DNA from: Microbulbifer variabilis ATCC 700307
GTDB lineage: Bacteria; Pseudomonadota; Gammaproteobacteria; Pseudomonadales; Cellvibrionaceae
Length of the DNA: 64,000 nucleotides
Reading direction: 5' to 3'
Assembly: GCF_000380565.1 (NCBI RefSeq)
Contig: NZ_AQYJ01000021.1
Coordinates: 171,354 to 235,353 of the forward strand
A program made the translations under genes and the position numbers. Position 1 is the stretch's first letter. Each line of letters opens with the position of its first letter. The notes under the pieces were generated by a model. It searched no databases. It was not told the DNA's origin and worked only from the letters and a program-made list of their open reading frames with translations. Positions 45,466 through 54,671 of this stretch are shown here, piece after piece.

Positions 45466-46365
45466 TTAAAAAGAATACTTCCGTGGTAGCACCTTGGTTT
45501 TAAAAACCTGCTCTATCCCCTTATCGTAGCCTGGATTCACAACAGTATCGTGGTTTTCACCCTTAATGACTCGCTTGCGTAGAGACAAATTTTCATAGTC
45601 GCGGGACTTGAGTCGCTGGGCCAGGTCCCTAAAGTCTTGAACACCACAAACCTCTCCTTCTTCTAAGCAGACCTCCTCTCCACCGATAAACATATACACG
45701 CTTTTCGATAAGTCAGTCTGGCGTTCAGCGTAGGCAAGCTCACTCTCTAGGATTTGCTTATTGGCCCACCAGATACTCGGGCTGCCGATCACATAGCGGT
45801 CGAAGCTATCGGTGTGATTGAAGAGGGCGTGGAGGGCTAACAGTCCGCCGAGGGAGTGGCCAGCCAGTGTTTCGTCGCTTTCATCTCCCTTGAACGAATT
45901 ATTGATGAAGGGCTTAAGCTCGTTCTCCAAAAATTCCAGAAACTGATTTGCACCACCACCCAGGGTATTACCCCTGATTTCTCCAGGTACCGGAGTAAAA
46001 TCCGTTAAGCGCAAAGTGAAGTTGGAGCTGTCCAAGGGGTGTGAGATACCTACAAGGATCACCGGCGGAAGCTTGGTATTACCCTGCTCATCGGGAACTT
46101 GTTCATGGATCAGGTTCGGTGCCACCATGGGGAAGTTCATATAACCATCGGTCATATAAATCACTGGGTATCTGGTATTGTCTTCGGGATTAAAGGAGAG
46201 CGGCAGTAGCACATCAATAACAAATCCACGCCCCAATAAATCGGAATGGAAGTTGTAAGAGAGAATGCCCTGGCGGGTAAATGTTGTAGGTTCAGCAGTG
46301 CCGGCTTGCACTAACTGAGTGGCCAAAACCATTAAGCCTATAAACAATATTTTAATTATTTTCAT
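45466..46365 (-). CDS. Exported alpha/beta-hydrolase-fold esterase (esterase D/IroE type)
   Basis: A 299-residue protein with a signal peptide (KILFIGLMVLATQLVQAG). Core motifs: YPVIYMTDGYMNF, VILVGISHP, nucleophile Ser171 in LAGHSLGGLLALHALF, then IGSPSIWWANK and a late His in KGENHDTVV. This order is that of the putative esterase family with siderophore esterases IroE/Fes, esterase D and tributyrin-type enzymes. It is probably periplasmic. There is no siderophore gene nearby, so the substrate is open. It converges with the broken hydrolase gene 73 bases away. Confidence 0.88.
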   Translation of the reverse strand: MKIIKILFIGLMVLATQLVQAGTAEPTTFTRQGILSYNFHSDLLGRGFVIDVLLPLSFNPEDNTRYPVIYMTDGYMNFPMVAPNLIHEQVPDEQGNTKLPPVILVGISHPLDSSNFTLRLTDFTPVPGEIRGNTLGGGANQFLEFLENELKPFINNSFKGDESDETLAGHSLGGLLALHALFNHTDSFDRYVIGSPSIWWANKQILESELAYAERQTDLSKSVYMFIGGEEVCLEEGEVCGVQDFRDLAQRLKSRDYENLSLRKRVIKGENHDTVVNPGYDKGIEQVFKTKVLPRKYSF

Positions 46366-46596
46366 CTTTATCCCTTAATGAGCCACGCTTTAGTGTGCTC
46401 AGCCGCGTCAGTGGGCGGTCAAGACTGACAAGCCTATCAGATCGGATACGACACTAGCTACCTTGCGCTGTGCCAACAGTCGCAAAGATGAGTATATAAG
46501 TTGGAAAGGGAGTTGTGGGGCGCAGTTTGGCGGGTGGAGTGGCGCCAGGAATATTCCCCTGGCGCTTCCTCATCCTGTGAGGGAGGATTTGGTTAT

Positions 46597-47471
46597 CTAA
46601 CAGCTGGGGCAAAGTACCTGGGCCATACGCAGAGAGCCCACCTCGCCAGAGCGGCCGGCGAATTTTGGTGGGACTATAAAAGAGCGGATGTTGCCTTGGG
46701 ATACCTGGGGTAAATAACCACTTGCCAGGTTGAGAAACTTGTGGTGAATGTGTGCAAATAGGCACGCTTGTTCCATAAAGCCACCACTGAGGATGATTCG
46801 CTCCGGTGAGTAGCAGCTGGTCAGGTTCACGCACATAGTGGCCAGATATCCGGCCTGAGGTCCCAGGCGGCATGGTCCCTGTCTATACTCTGGCCGCGCA
46901 GGCCCCAGCGGGATTCAATGCGGGGCCGCAGGCGAGGCCTTCCAGACAATTGCCATGGAATGGGCTGTGGCCTGGATAGGGATCTCTTTATCAGTCCTGT
47001 GGCATCAACATATGGCCGATTTCCGAGAGCATGGCGCCGGTTACCATCCACTATTACCCGGCGCAGATACCGGTGCCGATGGTAATAAATAAACTCTTTA
47101 CATCTATAGCGTAGCGGCCCTGCACAGGTGTTCTCCTAACGCTGCGCCACTGACATCAGTGTCAAAAGCCACAAGGATAGAGAGGGCTTTCTTCAGTTGG
47201 CCAGCCATGTTGGTGTTGGCCCACCCGCTTTTAGGGAGGGTAGTGATATATCTGTAGTGTTTGGATTGTGGATCCAGATCTTCTGGTCCAAAACTTGCGA
47301 TATCCAGTGCAGGCATAGAGCCATGAGGTTGGGTGCCGGCGTGGAAAAATTTGGTTACCTTGCCCTTTCCTTTACTCTATTCGGCCCGGCGGCGATTGCA
47401 TAATTTAACTTTGTACCGCCGGCTTCTATACCTCCAAGCAAGGTATTCACTGCTTTGCCTTGCACTTCCAT
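46597..47471 (-). pseudogene. ROK-family fructokinase, decayed
   Basis: Minus-strand fragments in order line up with bacterial ROK fructokinases. From ATG 47471: LLGGIEAGGTK (ATP loop). Then, in another frame, IASFGPEDLDPQSKHY and FDTDVSGAALGEH (catalytic Asp). Then [22 protein letters not shown] (zinc motif part), and finally CYSPERIILSGGFMEQ and SFIVPPKF to a stop at 46597. Several frameshifts and stops separate them and about 20 residues are missing after the first block. It cannot be functional. Confidence 0.75.
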
Positions 47472-47890
47472 CCGTATCTGCTCCGCAGTCTGGATAATGT
47501 ATTCAATGGAATTATTAACCGGTTTGTCTTAACAGGTGACACCGTTAGGGGAGTGATTGCACTGCGGTTAGTTTTTGCTAAAGAAAAAGACCGGATGCCA
47601 ACAGAGAAGTTGAGCTTTCGCTGTTTGCACGAGGCTCTAAATGGACTGTAAGCGAATTCCGGGAATAGGGAAGACAACGATCAAAAAGCGAAATGAAGCT
47701 GACACTCGTGGAGCGGCTGCTAATAGTCGTATTAACAATGTGGATACAAAATGCTCGAATATGAATCCTTGCTTTTTTCTGGCGAGAAAAACTAACAAGT
47801 AGCTCTCTTTTGTGTCGCCAAGGGTTAAGGCCAGTGTTTTCAAACTGGCCAAAGGTCATTTTTAATTTTGAATAGAATAATCTTTAATGG
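47472..47890. other. Intergenic stretch, about 420 bases
   Basis: No convincing gene. GGCCAGT at 47829-47835 is inverted as ACTGGCC at 47844-47850, an inverted repeat downstream of the RND gene that could be a terminator, although the T run is weak. Confidence 0.45.
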
Positions 47891-50800
47891 CTATATTCCG
47901 CCCTCGGGTGTAAGTTCCCTAACTACCGAAGTTGGATTTATCCGATGTGCCGCAAACACTTTTAAAGATAGCATGGCAGACATAAAGCCCAATACAAAAA
48001 GAGCGCTGAATAACATGCCTCCGGTAATCACTGTTGCAAGACCCCGATAAATCGCGGCGCTGTCTCCTGGACTGAGTACTAACGGAAGGTTGCCAAAAAT
48101 ACAGGTTGTGGTCGTTAACATTATCGGACGAATGCGCAAGCTCACAGCACTTTTAATGGCATCAAATTGATGCATGCCTTTATTAATAGAACTTTGGAAT
48201 TGATTCACTAAAAGTATCGCATTATTCACTACCAATCCCATCAGAATTACGAATCCGATCATCGTAATCACATCTAGATTTTGCATTACAAACAGGTTGA
48301 GTAGACGAAGACTGAGCATGCCCCCGGCAAAGGAGAGTGGAATTGCAAATAAAACAGCCAAAGCTAATTTAAGGGACCTGAGAGCAAAGTACATAAGTAA
48401 TGCAAGAATCAACAAAGCTACACAAAAGATCTGAAAGAACTCCTGCAGAAATAATTTCAACTCGTTGGCACTGCCCCGAAATTGGGTGTGCAGGTCTCCA
48501 TACTGGCTCTTATTAAGAAAGGCCAAAACGCTTCGATCTACCTGCTCAGTAAAATCCTTCATGGCAACACCCGTTGGTGGGGTCAGATTGAGGGAGGTAC
48601 TTACTTCCTGGCCGACACGAAGAATGCTGTCTGGAGCTTGCGTAATCTGTGCTGACGTTAACTGCCTCAAAGGAATCAGGCCCTGCCCAGCAATCATAAT
48701 TTCTGTATTTAAGAGCTGCTCAAGGTTGGCTGGTTCTTTGGCTTTAAAGTAGAAGGGAAGGGTATTGGTGCCTGTGTAAAAATTACCGATATAAATGCCA
48801 TCAGTAAGTGCCATCAAATGACGATTAAACTCCGGTAATGTCATTCCCATACGAATCAGTTGATCCTGGTTGGGCTCAAATTCAATACGCAATCCACGAT
48901 TGCTCAATGCGCTCCCTTCAAGAATTTGTGCGCCAGGAAACTCTGAACGAAGATGTTCTAATAAGTCGCGCCCAGCTGCTTGAAGAACCGGTAGTTCAGC
49001 TCCTTTGATATCCAGTTGGCTTACACGGCTATTGGGCATTGCAAACCGGAGAAGGCCCCCTTGCTGCGTATGAATTCTGGTACCTATCAGTCCGGAGACA
49101 ATATCCTTGTCAATCCATTTCTTAAATGCTTCGAAATCCCAGTCCCCTTGGGTATAAATGTAAAGGTGACACATGGTTGGATAACAGAGTGTGCCATAAG
49201 TAACTATTTGCTCTTCGAATCTCCCTTTTCCTTGTTCAATGCGATCCATAATTACCTGACCGACTTCGCGCTCAACAACTTCAACCGCCATAGGGCCTTC
49301 AAAGTTTATAAAGGTTGAAATCATCGCCTGTTTGGGGTCTGGAAGCACATCGACTGAGGGCGAACTGAGATAAGTCACTAATAAGGCAACAGGTAACCCA
49401 AGCACTAAAACGCAGTTACGAAAAGTGACTCGACCAATTGGTATCACTGATATAGCAGTCCAGCGTTGTAATATTCTATTAAGGGATTGAGTTCTTCCTT
49501 TTGGATTGACCTGCGGTGAGTCTTTTAGAAGATGTCGTGCCAATGCTGGCAAGAGCAGGAGGGCAAATAACAATGATGCAATAAGTGCGCTGGAAATGGT
49601 ATAAGCTAGATCTGTAAAAAGTTGCCCCGTGGCTGACTGCATCGCCAGGATAGGTAAGAAGACGATGACACTCGATATCGTAGATGCTGTCAAGGCACCG
49701 GTAACCTCCTTAGTCCCTTGCCTGATACTGGTTAGCAAGCTAGCTCCCTGGCCGCGTAAACGCTGGATATTCTCGATAACAATAATGGCGGCATCTACCA
49801 TCAAGCCAATCGAGAGTGCAATACCTGCTAGTGAGATAACATTTATGCTTCTTCCGCCCAGATACAGACCCAAAATTACCAGTGCAATACAAGCTGGTAT
49901 GCTAGTGAAAATCAATACGAGTGTTCTAAAGTCTCGCAAGAACCAATACAAAATAATGCAGGCGAGAAAAGCTCCCAGGATCAAGCTGCTATAGACTAAT
50001 TGCAATGAGTTGCGAATGCTTTTGGAATCATCGCGGCTGATCGCCACTTCCATTCCCAATCTACCGAGTTCTCCCTCGTTTAGATCTGATATTAATGTTT
50101 TGATCATATCGATGGTATTCAAAACATTAATATCCTCAGTAGGCATTAAATAGAAATAGAAAGAGCGGTTGCCTTCTAAAGCAAAATAATTCCAGTCGGA
50201 GGCCATTCTATTTTTTACTTTTGCAACGTCACCTAGGCGAATAATATGTGGCCCCCTGGTAGCAATTGGTAGTTTCTCAATATCAGCAATAGGGATCTGG
50301 CCTTTAAAGTGAAGGGCGTATTCTCTTGATCCGATAGTTAAATTACCGCCAGAGCGGTCAACCAAGTCACTCAAGCGAGACTGCACTTCATTAATGGTGA
50401 GTGATGCCTGAGTCAGGCCCCTGGGATCGAATTCGATATCTATCCTTTGCTCAATAGGTGTGCCGGCTACAGTAACGGAGGCTACGCCTGGAATCTTACT
50501 AAACGCAGGTTGAACATGATCTCGGAATGCCTGGGAAAGCTCCTGTTCAGTGGCCTGGTTAGTGGAATAAAGAAAGAAACTGGCCAAGGTTGCTCCGGCA
50601 CCATTACTAAAATTATAAAGGCGGGGAGCAGATACTTGGCTAGGCCAGTTGGGTACCTGGTTAAGCCGGGATAGAACGTCAATATACATCTGTTCCATAT
50701 CGGCATTTGAATGAAAGGTAATCAATGTCCAGGCAAACCCGTTGCTAATGGTGGTCTGGATTTCCTCCAGAAAGCCAAGGCTGGAGAGCTCCTGCTCCAA

Positions 50801-50989
50801 TGGGGCGACAAGTGCCTGTTCTATTTCCATAGCTGTCTTGCCCGGCCAAGAGGTAGCAAGAGCTATTTGCGGTCTGTCTATATTTGGTAGTAGCGTATTT
50901 GGAATTTTGACCCCATAAAATACACCTAGGCAAATAAGAAGAAGGCCGCAACTGATAATAACCGGACTATATTTTTCAATAATATTCAT
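47891..50989 (-). CDS. RND efflux transporter, inner-membrane permease
   Basis: A 1032-residue pump protein of the AcrB/HAE family. It opens with a membrane segment and the periplasmic start LLPNIDRPQIALATSWPGKT; the middle membrane region has GLMVDAAIIVIENIQRLRGQ with the proton-relay Asp; the second half repeats the pattern (MGLVVNNAILLVNQF). It should export drugs, dyes or other amphiphiles using the proton gradient, with the adaptor encoded immediately upstream (overlap ATGA) and an outer-membrane channel from elsewhere. The partner channel gene is not in this operon. Substrates are not evident. Confidence 0.94.
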   Translation of the reverse strand: MNIIEKYSPVIISCGLLLICLGVFYGVKIPNTLLPNIDRPQIALATSWPGKTAMEIEQALVAPLEQELSSLGFLEEIQTTISNGFAWTLITFHSNADMEQMYIDVLSRLNQVPNWPSQVSAPRLYNFSNGAGATLASFFLYSTNQATEQELSQAFRDHVQPAFSKIPGVASVTVAGTPIEQRIDIEFDPRGLTQASLTINEVQSRLSDLVDRSGGNLTIGSREYALHFKGQIPIADIEKLPIATRGPHIIRLGDVAKVKNRMASDWNYFALEGNRSFYFYLMPTEDINVLNTIDMIKTLISDLNEGELGRLGMEVAISRDDSKSIRNSLQLVYSSLILGAFLACIILYWFLRDFRTLVLIFTSIPACIALVILGLYLGGRSINVISLAGIALSIGLMVDAAIIVIENIQRLRGQGASLLTSIRQGTKEVTGALTASTISSVIVFLPILAMQSATGQLFTDLAYTISSALIASLLFALLLLPALARHLLKDSPQVNPKGRTQSLNRILQRWTAISVIPIGRVTFRNCVLVLGLPVALLVTYLSSPSVDVLPDPKQAMISTFINFEGPMAVEVVEREVGQVIMDRIEQGKGRFEEQIVTYGTLCYPTMCHLYIYTQGDWDFEAFKKWIDKDIVSGLIGTRIHTQQGGLLRFAMPNSRVSQLDIKGAELPVLQAAGRDLLEHLRSEFPGAQILEGSALSNRGLRIEFEPNQDQLIRMGMTLPEFNRHLMALTDGIYIGNFYTGTNTLPFYFKAKEPANLEQLLNTEIMIAGQGLIPLRQLTSAQITQAPDSILRVGQEVSTSLNLTPPTGVAMKDFTEQVDRSVLAFLNKSQYGDLHTQFRGSANELKLFLQEFFQIFCVALLILALLMYFALRSLKLALAVLFAIPLSFAGGMLSLRLLNLFVMQNLDVITMIGFVILMGLVVNNAILLVNQFQSSINKGMHQFDAIKSAVSLRIRPIMLTTTTCIFGNLPLVLSPGDSAAIYRGLATVITGGMLFSALFVLGFMSAMLSLKVFAAHRINPTSVVRELTPEGGI

Positions 50990-52062
50990 GAGTCACGGTC
51001 CACCGGTACTACTTCTTGACCTGCTTGCAGGTTCCCATTACCGAGAACTACAAGCTGATCGCCGGGCTGAATCTCTGAGATAACAATAAAATGATCAGCA
51101 AGTGTATCCAGGATTTCAACTTCGACTTTACGAACTTTGTTTTCCAGTCCTAATGCCCATGTATGGTACTTTCCCCCCTCTAATAGCACTGCATCGGAAG
51201 GTAACTTGGTAATATTGCCTGCTTTTTCTCGAGGCCCTGTAGGAGTGAGCATGGCGATCTGGAAACGTTGGCCCACCAACAGAGACTCAAAGTGCTTCCC
51301 GTGGCCATCGAAGTATAGGGACAGATTCTGAGTGTCCCCGTCCATGGTTCGACCGATGTTTTTTAGGGAAAGCGGCTCTCCATCGTAACGAAATTCGTTC
51401 TTTTGAATAGCTAAATTCATTCCTACTTGATCCCTGGGTACCAAGCACTCCAGTTGTTTCTCATTCAAGGGAAGAAGCTGGAGAATCCGTTGTCCCTGAG
51501 TGAGTCTCTCACCAGGATGTGCCTCGACTTGTAAAACCTGGCTGTCTCTGGAGGCAAAGTGCTTCAGTCGCTCGAACCTATACTGATCTATTTCAAGTTG
51601 TTGCTTAAGTCTTTGCTTGCTCAGCCTGAAAGTACTGGCATTAAGTTTAAGGTCATTGAGTTGAGAGGGGGAAACCATTTGAGCCTCGCGAAGAGGCATA
51701 AGTCTGGCTAGTTCCTCCTCAGCATGAGAAAGCTGACGTTCTGCAATTTCCAGGTCTGTTTTCAGGATATCCATACCTCTGGACAGGTAAAATCCATCCT
51801 GTTCTGCGACCAGCTCCCCTGCCTTGACAATAGATCCTACAGGCTTTACTGATTTCAGTTCGGCTTCAGCATGACTGGAAATTTGTGTTAGGGGTGGAGA
51901 GTTGACTGTGCAATAAATTATTGACCGCGTAGCTTGAAGCCATTCTTGTGCAGGTTGTATCCTGACTTTCTGCAGATCTGAAGCGTAACACTGTGATTGA
52001 TATAGTACAGTTGAAAAGGATAGCGAGACCATAACGGCTGCTACTTTGATAGTCTTTTTCAT
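50986..52062 (-). CDS. RND efflux periplasmic adaptor (HlyD/AcrA family)
   Basis: A 358-residue exported protein with a signal peptide (KKTIKVAAVMVSLSFSTVLY) but no lipobox. Seen: a lipoyl-like half SIVKAGELVAEQDG, a coiled-coil hairpin around residues 100-155 (AERQLSHAEEELARLMPLRE), the second half VEAHPGERLTQGQRIL, and the barrel-sheet region with GPREKAGNITKLPSDAVLL. These are the parts of AcrA-type membrane-fusion proteins. Its stop overlaps the RND gene start by 4 bases. Confidence 0.92.
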   Translation of the reverse strand: MKKTIKVAAVMVSLSFSTVLYQSQCYASDLQKVRIQPAQEWLQATRSIIYCTVNSPPLTQISSHAEAELKSVKPVGSIVKAGELVAEQDGFYLSRGMDILKTDLEIAERQLSHAEEELARLMPLREAQMVSPSQLNDLKLNASTFRLSKQRLKQQLEIDQYRFERLKHFASRDSQVLQVEAHPGERLTQGQRILQLLPLNEKQLECLVPRDQVGMNLAIQKNEFRYDGEPLSLKNIGRTMDGDTQNLSLYFDGHGKHFESLLVGQRFQIAMLTPTGPREKAGNITKLPSDAVLLEGGKYHTWALGLENKVRKVEVEILDTLADHFIVISEIQPGDQLVVLGNGNLQAGQEVVPVDRDS

Positions 52063-52606
52063 CCTTGATCGCTTTCTTATTTTTTATGGCAAATAATTGA
52101 CGAAAATCGATTTGCTAAGCAACTTGATGTTGTGTGAGGGGACTAAGACTGTATTTTACTAGTAGAGTCAGCAAGGCGAATGAGATCAGTTGAGAGATAG
52201 AAGAGACAAGATAATTAGTTTACTTGGTGTACTCCCTATAAATGAGGAATATCTGCAGAGAAGAGCGCCAAGGCTTTATTTATCTTCTATCTTAATAGGT
52301 CTTTTCCCGGTAGCATTCGTAGTGGCTGAAGCTTACAGATGCTTTTGCCATATATGCGGACAAGAAAAGTGAGACTATCGTATCATATGCCTCGGGTTCA
52401 CCTTTCACTAATATGAAAGTTTTAGTATCAGGGCATCACATTTCAGTGTCGACGTTTTCGAAGCATTTCAGCTGGATATCTAATCCCCAGCTATGAATCA
52501 TTAAATAGTCAATTCGTGCTTCCGGGGTCCAAAAGACTGGCTGGATACTAGCAGCCAAGGCACGAAGGAGAATAGCTGATACTATAGTTTTTATTTGCGC
52601 ATCCTT
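52063..52606. other. Gene-poor stretch, about 540 bases
   Basis: Short frames on both strands (for example 52190-52372) have no recognisable domain and poor starts. I see no supported gene. Confidence 0.5.
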
Positions 52607-52608
52607 GT

Positions 52609-52638
52609 AAAAAAGCCAGCGACAACTTGTGGCTGGCT
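52609..52638 (-). terminator. Intrinsic terminator for the minus-strand protease pair
   Basis: On the minus strand AGCCAGC (52638-52632) pairs with GCTGGCT (52620-52614), enclosing a further ACAA/TTGT pairing, and is followed by TTTTT. It lies about 160 bases past the gene ending at 52798. Confidence 0.75.
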
Positions 52639-52797
52639 GGTTCCTTAGTGTTTTTATAATAATAAATAGCAAATTAATTGGAGGGGGTCGAAGCCTCTAT
52701 TGCTGTCGTAGTTGGCAAGGAAAAGAACTGTATGTGTGCCTAAGCATGTTTAATAGTGCACACTTGCATAGTCTTGTCCGCTCCATAAATAGAGTTT

Positions 52798-53091
52798 CTA
52801 TTTTTCCAATACTATTCTTTGCGACTCCCTAATCCTAATTCTGCGATTTTTCTGCCGCTCCCCTCTAATTCTTACGCGCTCTCCAGACTTCATTCCCTTT
52901 TCTTTTAATTCTTTTGCATCGACAAAATAATATCGACCGGTGCTCTCATCCTTGATAGAGAATCTATGGTCAATTTCTCCAGTTTCAAAGTTTTCGGAAA
53001 TTTCTTCTTCCAATATACCAGTTACGGTTTCCTCAGCTTGGGAATAAGTGGTTAAGGAAATTAATATAATTATAGTTACGAAATATTTCAT
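52798..53091 (-). CDS. Small exported OB-fold-like protein
   Basis: A 97-residue protein with a signal peptide (MKYFVTIIILISLTTYSQAE). The mature part alternates strands: ETVTGILEEEI, HRFSIKDESTGRYYFVDAKE, GERVRIRGERQK and a basic end IRIRESQRIVLEK. The order of strands with an acidic first half and a basic second half suggests a small OB-type barrel, as in other short exported proteins. It is 17 bases downstream of the metalloprotease gene on the same strand, so it may be a protease partner or inhibitor (inference). Confidence 0.6.
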   Translation of the reverse strand: MKYFVTIIILISLTTYSQAEETVTGILEEEISENFETGEIDHRFSIKDESTGRYYFVDAKELKEKGMKSGERVRIRGERQKNRRIRIRESQRIVLEK

Positions 53092-53108
53092 GGTCTTGCC
53101 CTCATTTG

Positions 53109-54671
53109 CTAGTTGCTGTAGTTAACAGCAATAGTGGCGCTGTTATTACTGCTGTCCTTGGATTTAAGCTCAATGGTGACCCCAGCAGATGAGTCACTAA
53201 ATTGATCGCCAGTAGTGGTAAGGGTTGCCACTTGATTAGCGGTTCCGTCATTTAAATAATGAATTGTTACCGCATTTGCATGGTGAGGATAGGGGTTCAA
53301 AACATTATGGGGAATATGGTATTCCACGTAATAGTGATTTTCTCCATTTGTACTGCCGTTACTTTCAACTTTTAAAAGTTGCGGTAGAGAGCTATTGAGT
53401 TCACCTGCAGTGAGCTCTACGGCCTGCACTACATAATCGGCATTGTTGCCAGCAGACTGCCTGATGGTTGTAGTATATCCAGGGAAGCTCTCATACCAGC
53501 CCATAAATTCTCTATGGGCACTACCGAATAACCGTGACTTCCAGCTGTTACCCATAAAGGCACCATTAGCTCCGTATTCGCTTTCGCCTTGGTCATTGGT
53601 ATCGCCATCGTTATTGTCATCGTTACCGGCGTGGCTAAGTCCAATATTGTGGCCCAACTCATGCCCCATCACTAGTTGATCGGTATCTGCGGTAATGATG
53701 CTCCATCCCCCCCGTACCGAAGCAACTCCTGTACCAACCAAGCCAGCATTATTTGCGGCTCGGGGAAAAATAAATACACGGTGTCTCCAGTCATTGAGAT
53801 TCACAGGGCGGCTATTGGAATCTACAAAATTATTTTGAATCCAGGTGGTAGCGTTATCTCTCCAGGTATAGCCACCATCTGAATATTGACCATCCTGTGA
53901 GGAGCCAGAGCGAGCCTGGGCATTCCCAACACTTAGTACGCCCCCACTTTGACTATCGGGGATGCTATAAACAAAGCAATCAATTGAGCTACTCTCATTA
54001 TTGTCTTCTCCATAACAGTACTGTGCGAGTGACTGGTCGCTAATGAGATGGCGCTTAAATTTCAGTTGGCCGAAGGAGTTTTCTTTGTAAGTATTGTCCA
54101 GAGAATCCGTATCATTGAATGTCATATTGGCGAGTTGTGAAATACTAACGTCGTCAGTGACAGCGGCATCTGAAAAATTCATCAGAATAAAAACTATGCT
54201 ATTTTCGGTAGCTTCAATAGTTTGTATTGCAAAGGTAATGGAGTGTTGATCTCCGTTTGTTAATTGAATAGAGATGGTGTCTTCTACAGATTGACCATTG
54301 TTGAGACTGGATGTATTGCTATTTAGCTGGTACTCCCAGTTCCCGCTATCATATAGTTTAAAGCTACCGTATTGACCTTCGATAGTGGACGCTTGGAAAC
54401 CAGGGCTTTTGCTATCAGTGCCCTCCAGCTCCAAAGTACCCTCTGCATACTCATTGGTACCTACAACCAAGGTGGCCAAGGGGTTAGCTGGATTGAATGT
54501 GTATTCACCAGTATCCGAATTCCCCCCATTTGTTCCGGTATCCGACCCTGTATTTGAGCCGCTGTCAGCTTGAGGGGTATCTGTACTTTCCCCTCCACTG
54601 GAGCCGCCGCCACAAGCGGCCAAGAGGGCGGATAAGGTGATTGCGGTAAATATCTTAAGTGAACCGTGCAT
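53109..54671 (-). CDS. Lipoprotein metalloprotease, metzincin (gametolysin M11-like)
   Basis: A 520-residue protein. A lipobox LLAACGGGSS at residues 16-25 makes it a lipoprotein. A Ser/Gly/Thr/Asp-rich linker follows, then a VCBS/cadherin-like beta domain at about 60-155 (GQYGSFKLYDSGNWEYQLN). The peptidase domain starts near 160 and has the zinc site HELGHNIGLSH at 337-347 (H337, E338, H341, H347), with a later GAFMG that may supply the Met turn. This is the HExxHxxGxxH pattern of metzincins. It is probably tethered to the outer membrane and may process surface or extracellular proteins. Confidence 0.85.
   Translation of the reverse strand: MHGSLKIFTAITLSALLAACGGGSSGGESTDTPQADSGSNTGSDTGTNGGNSDTGEYTFNPANPLATLVVGTNEYAEGTLELEGTDSKSPGFQASTIEGQYGSFKLYDSGNWEYQLNSNTSSLNNGQSVEDTISIQLTNGDQHSITFAIQTIEATENSIVFILMNFSDAAVTDDVSISQLANMTFNDTDSLDNTYKENSFGQLKFKRHLISDQSLAQYCYGEDNNESSSIDCFVYSIPDSQSGGVLSVGNAQARSGSSQDGQYSDGGYTWRDNATTWIQNNFVDSNSRPVNLNDWRHRVFIFPRAANNAGLVGTGVASVRGGWSIITADTDQLVMGHELGHNIGLSHAGNDDNNDGDTNDQGESEYGANGAFMGNSWKSRLFGSAHREFMGWYESFPGYTTTIRQSAGNNADYVVQAVELTAGELNSSLPQLLKVESNGSTNGENHYYVEYHIPHNVLNPYPHHANAVTIHYLNDGTANQVATLTTTGDQFSDSSAGVTIELKSKDSSNNSATIAVNYSN

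Noticed and set aside
47578..47859. Overlapping minus-strand frames of 93 and 71 codons between the fructokinase remnant and the RND gene
   Set aside because: Two frames compete over the same bases, neither has a known motif or a good start.
52190..52372. 60-codon plus-strand frame starting at TTG between the RND and protease genes
   Set aside because: No ribosome site and no recognised motif; possible debris only.
52436..52672. 78-codon minus-strand frame in the same gap
   Set aside because: It overlaps the terminator hairpin at 52609-52638, which explains its start region better.
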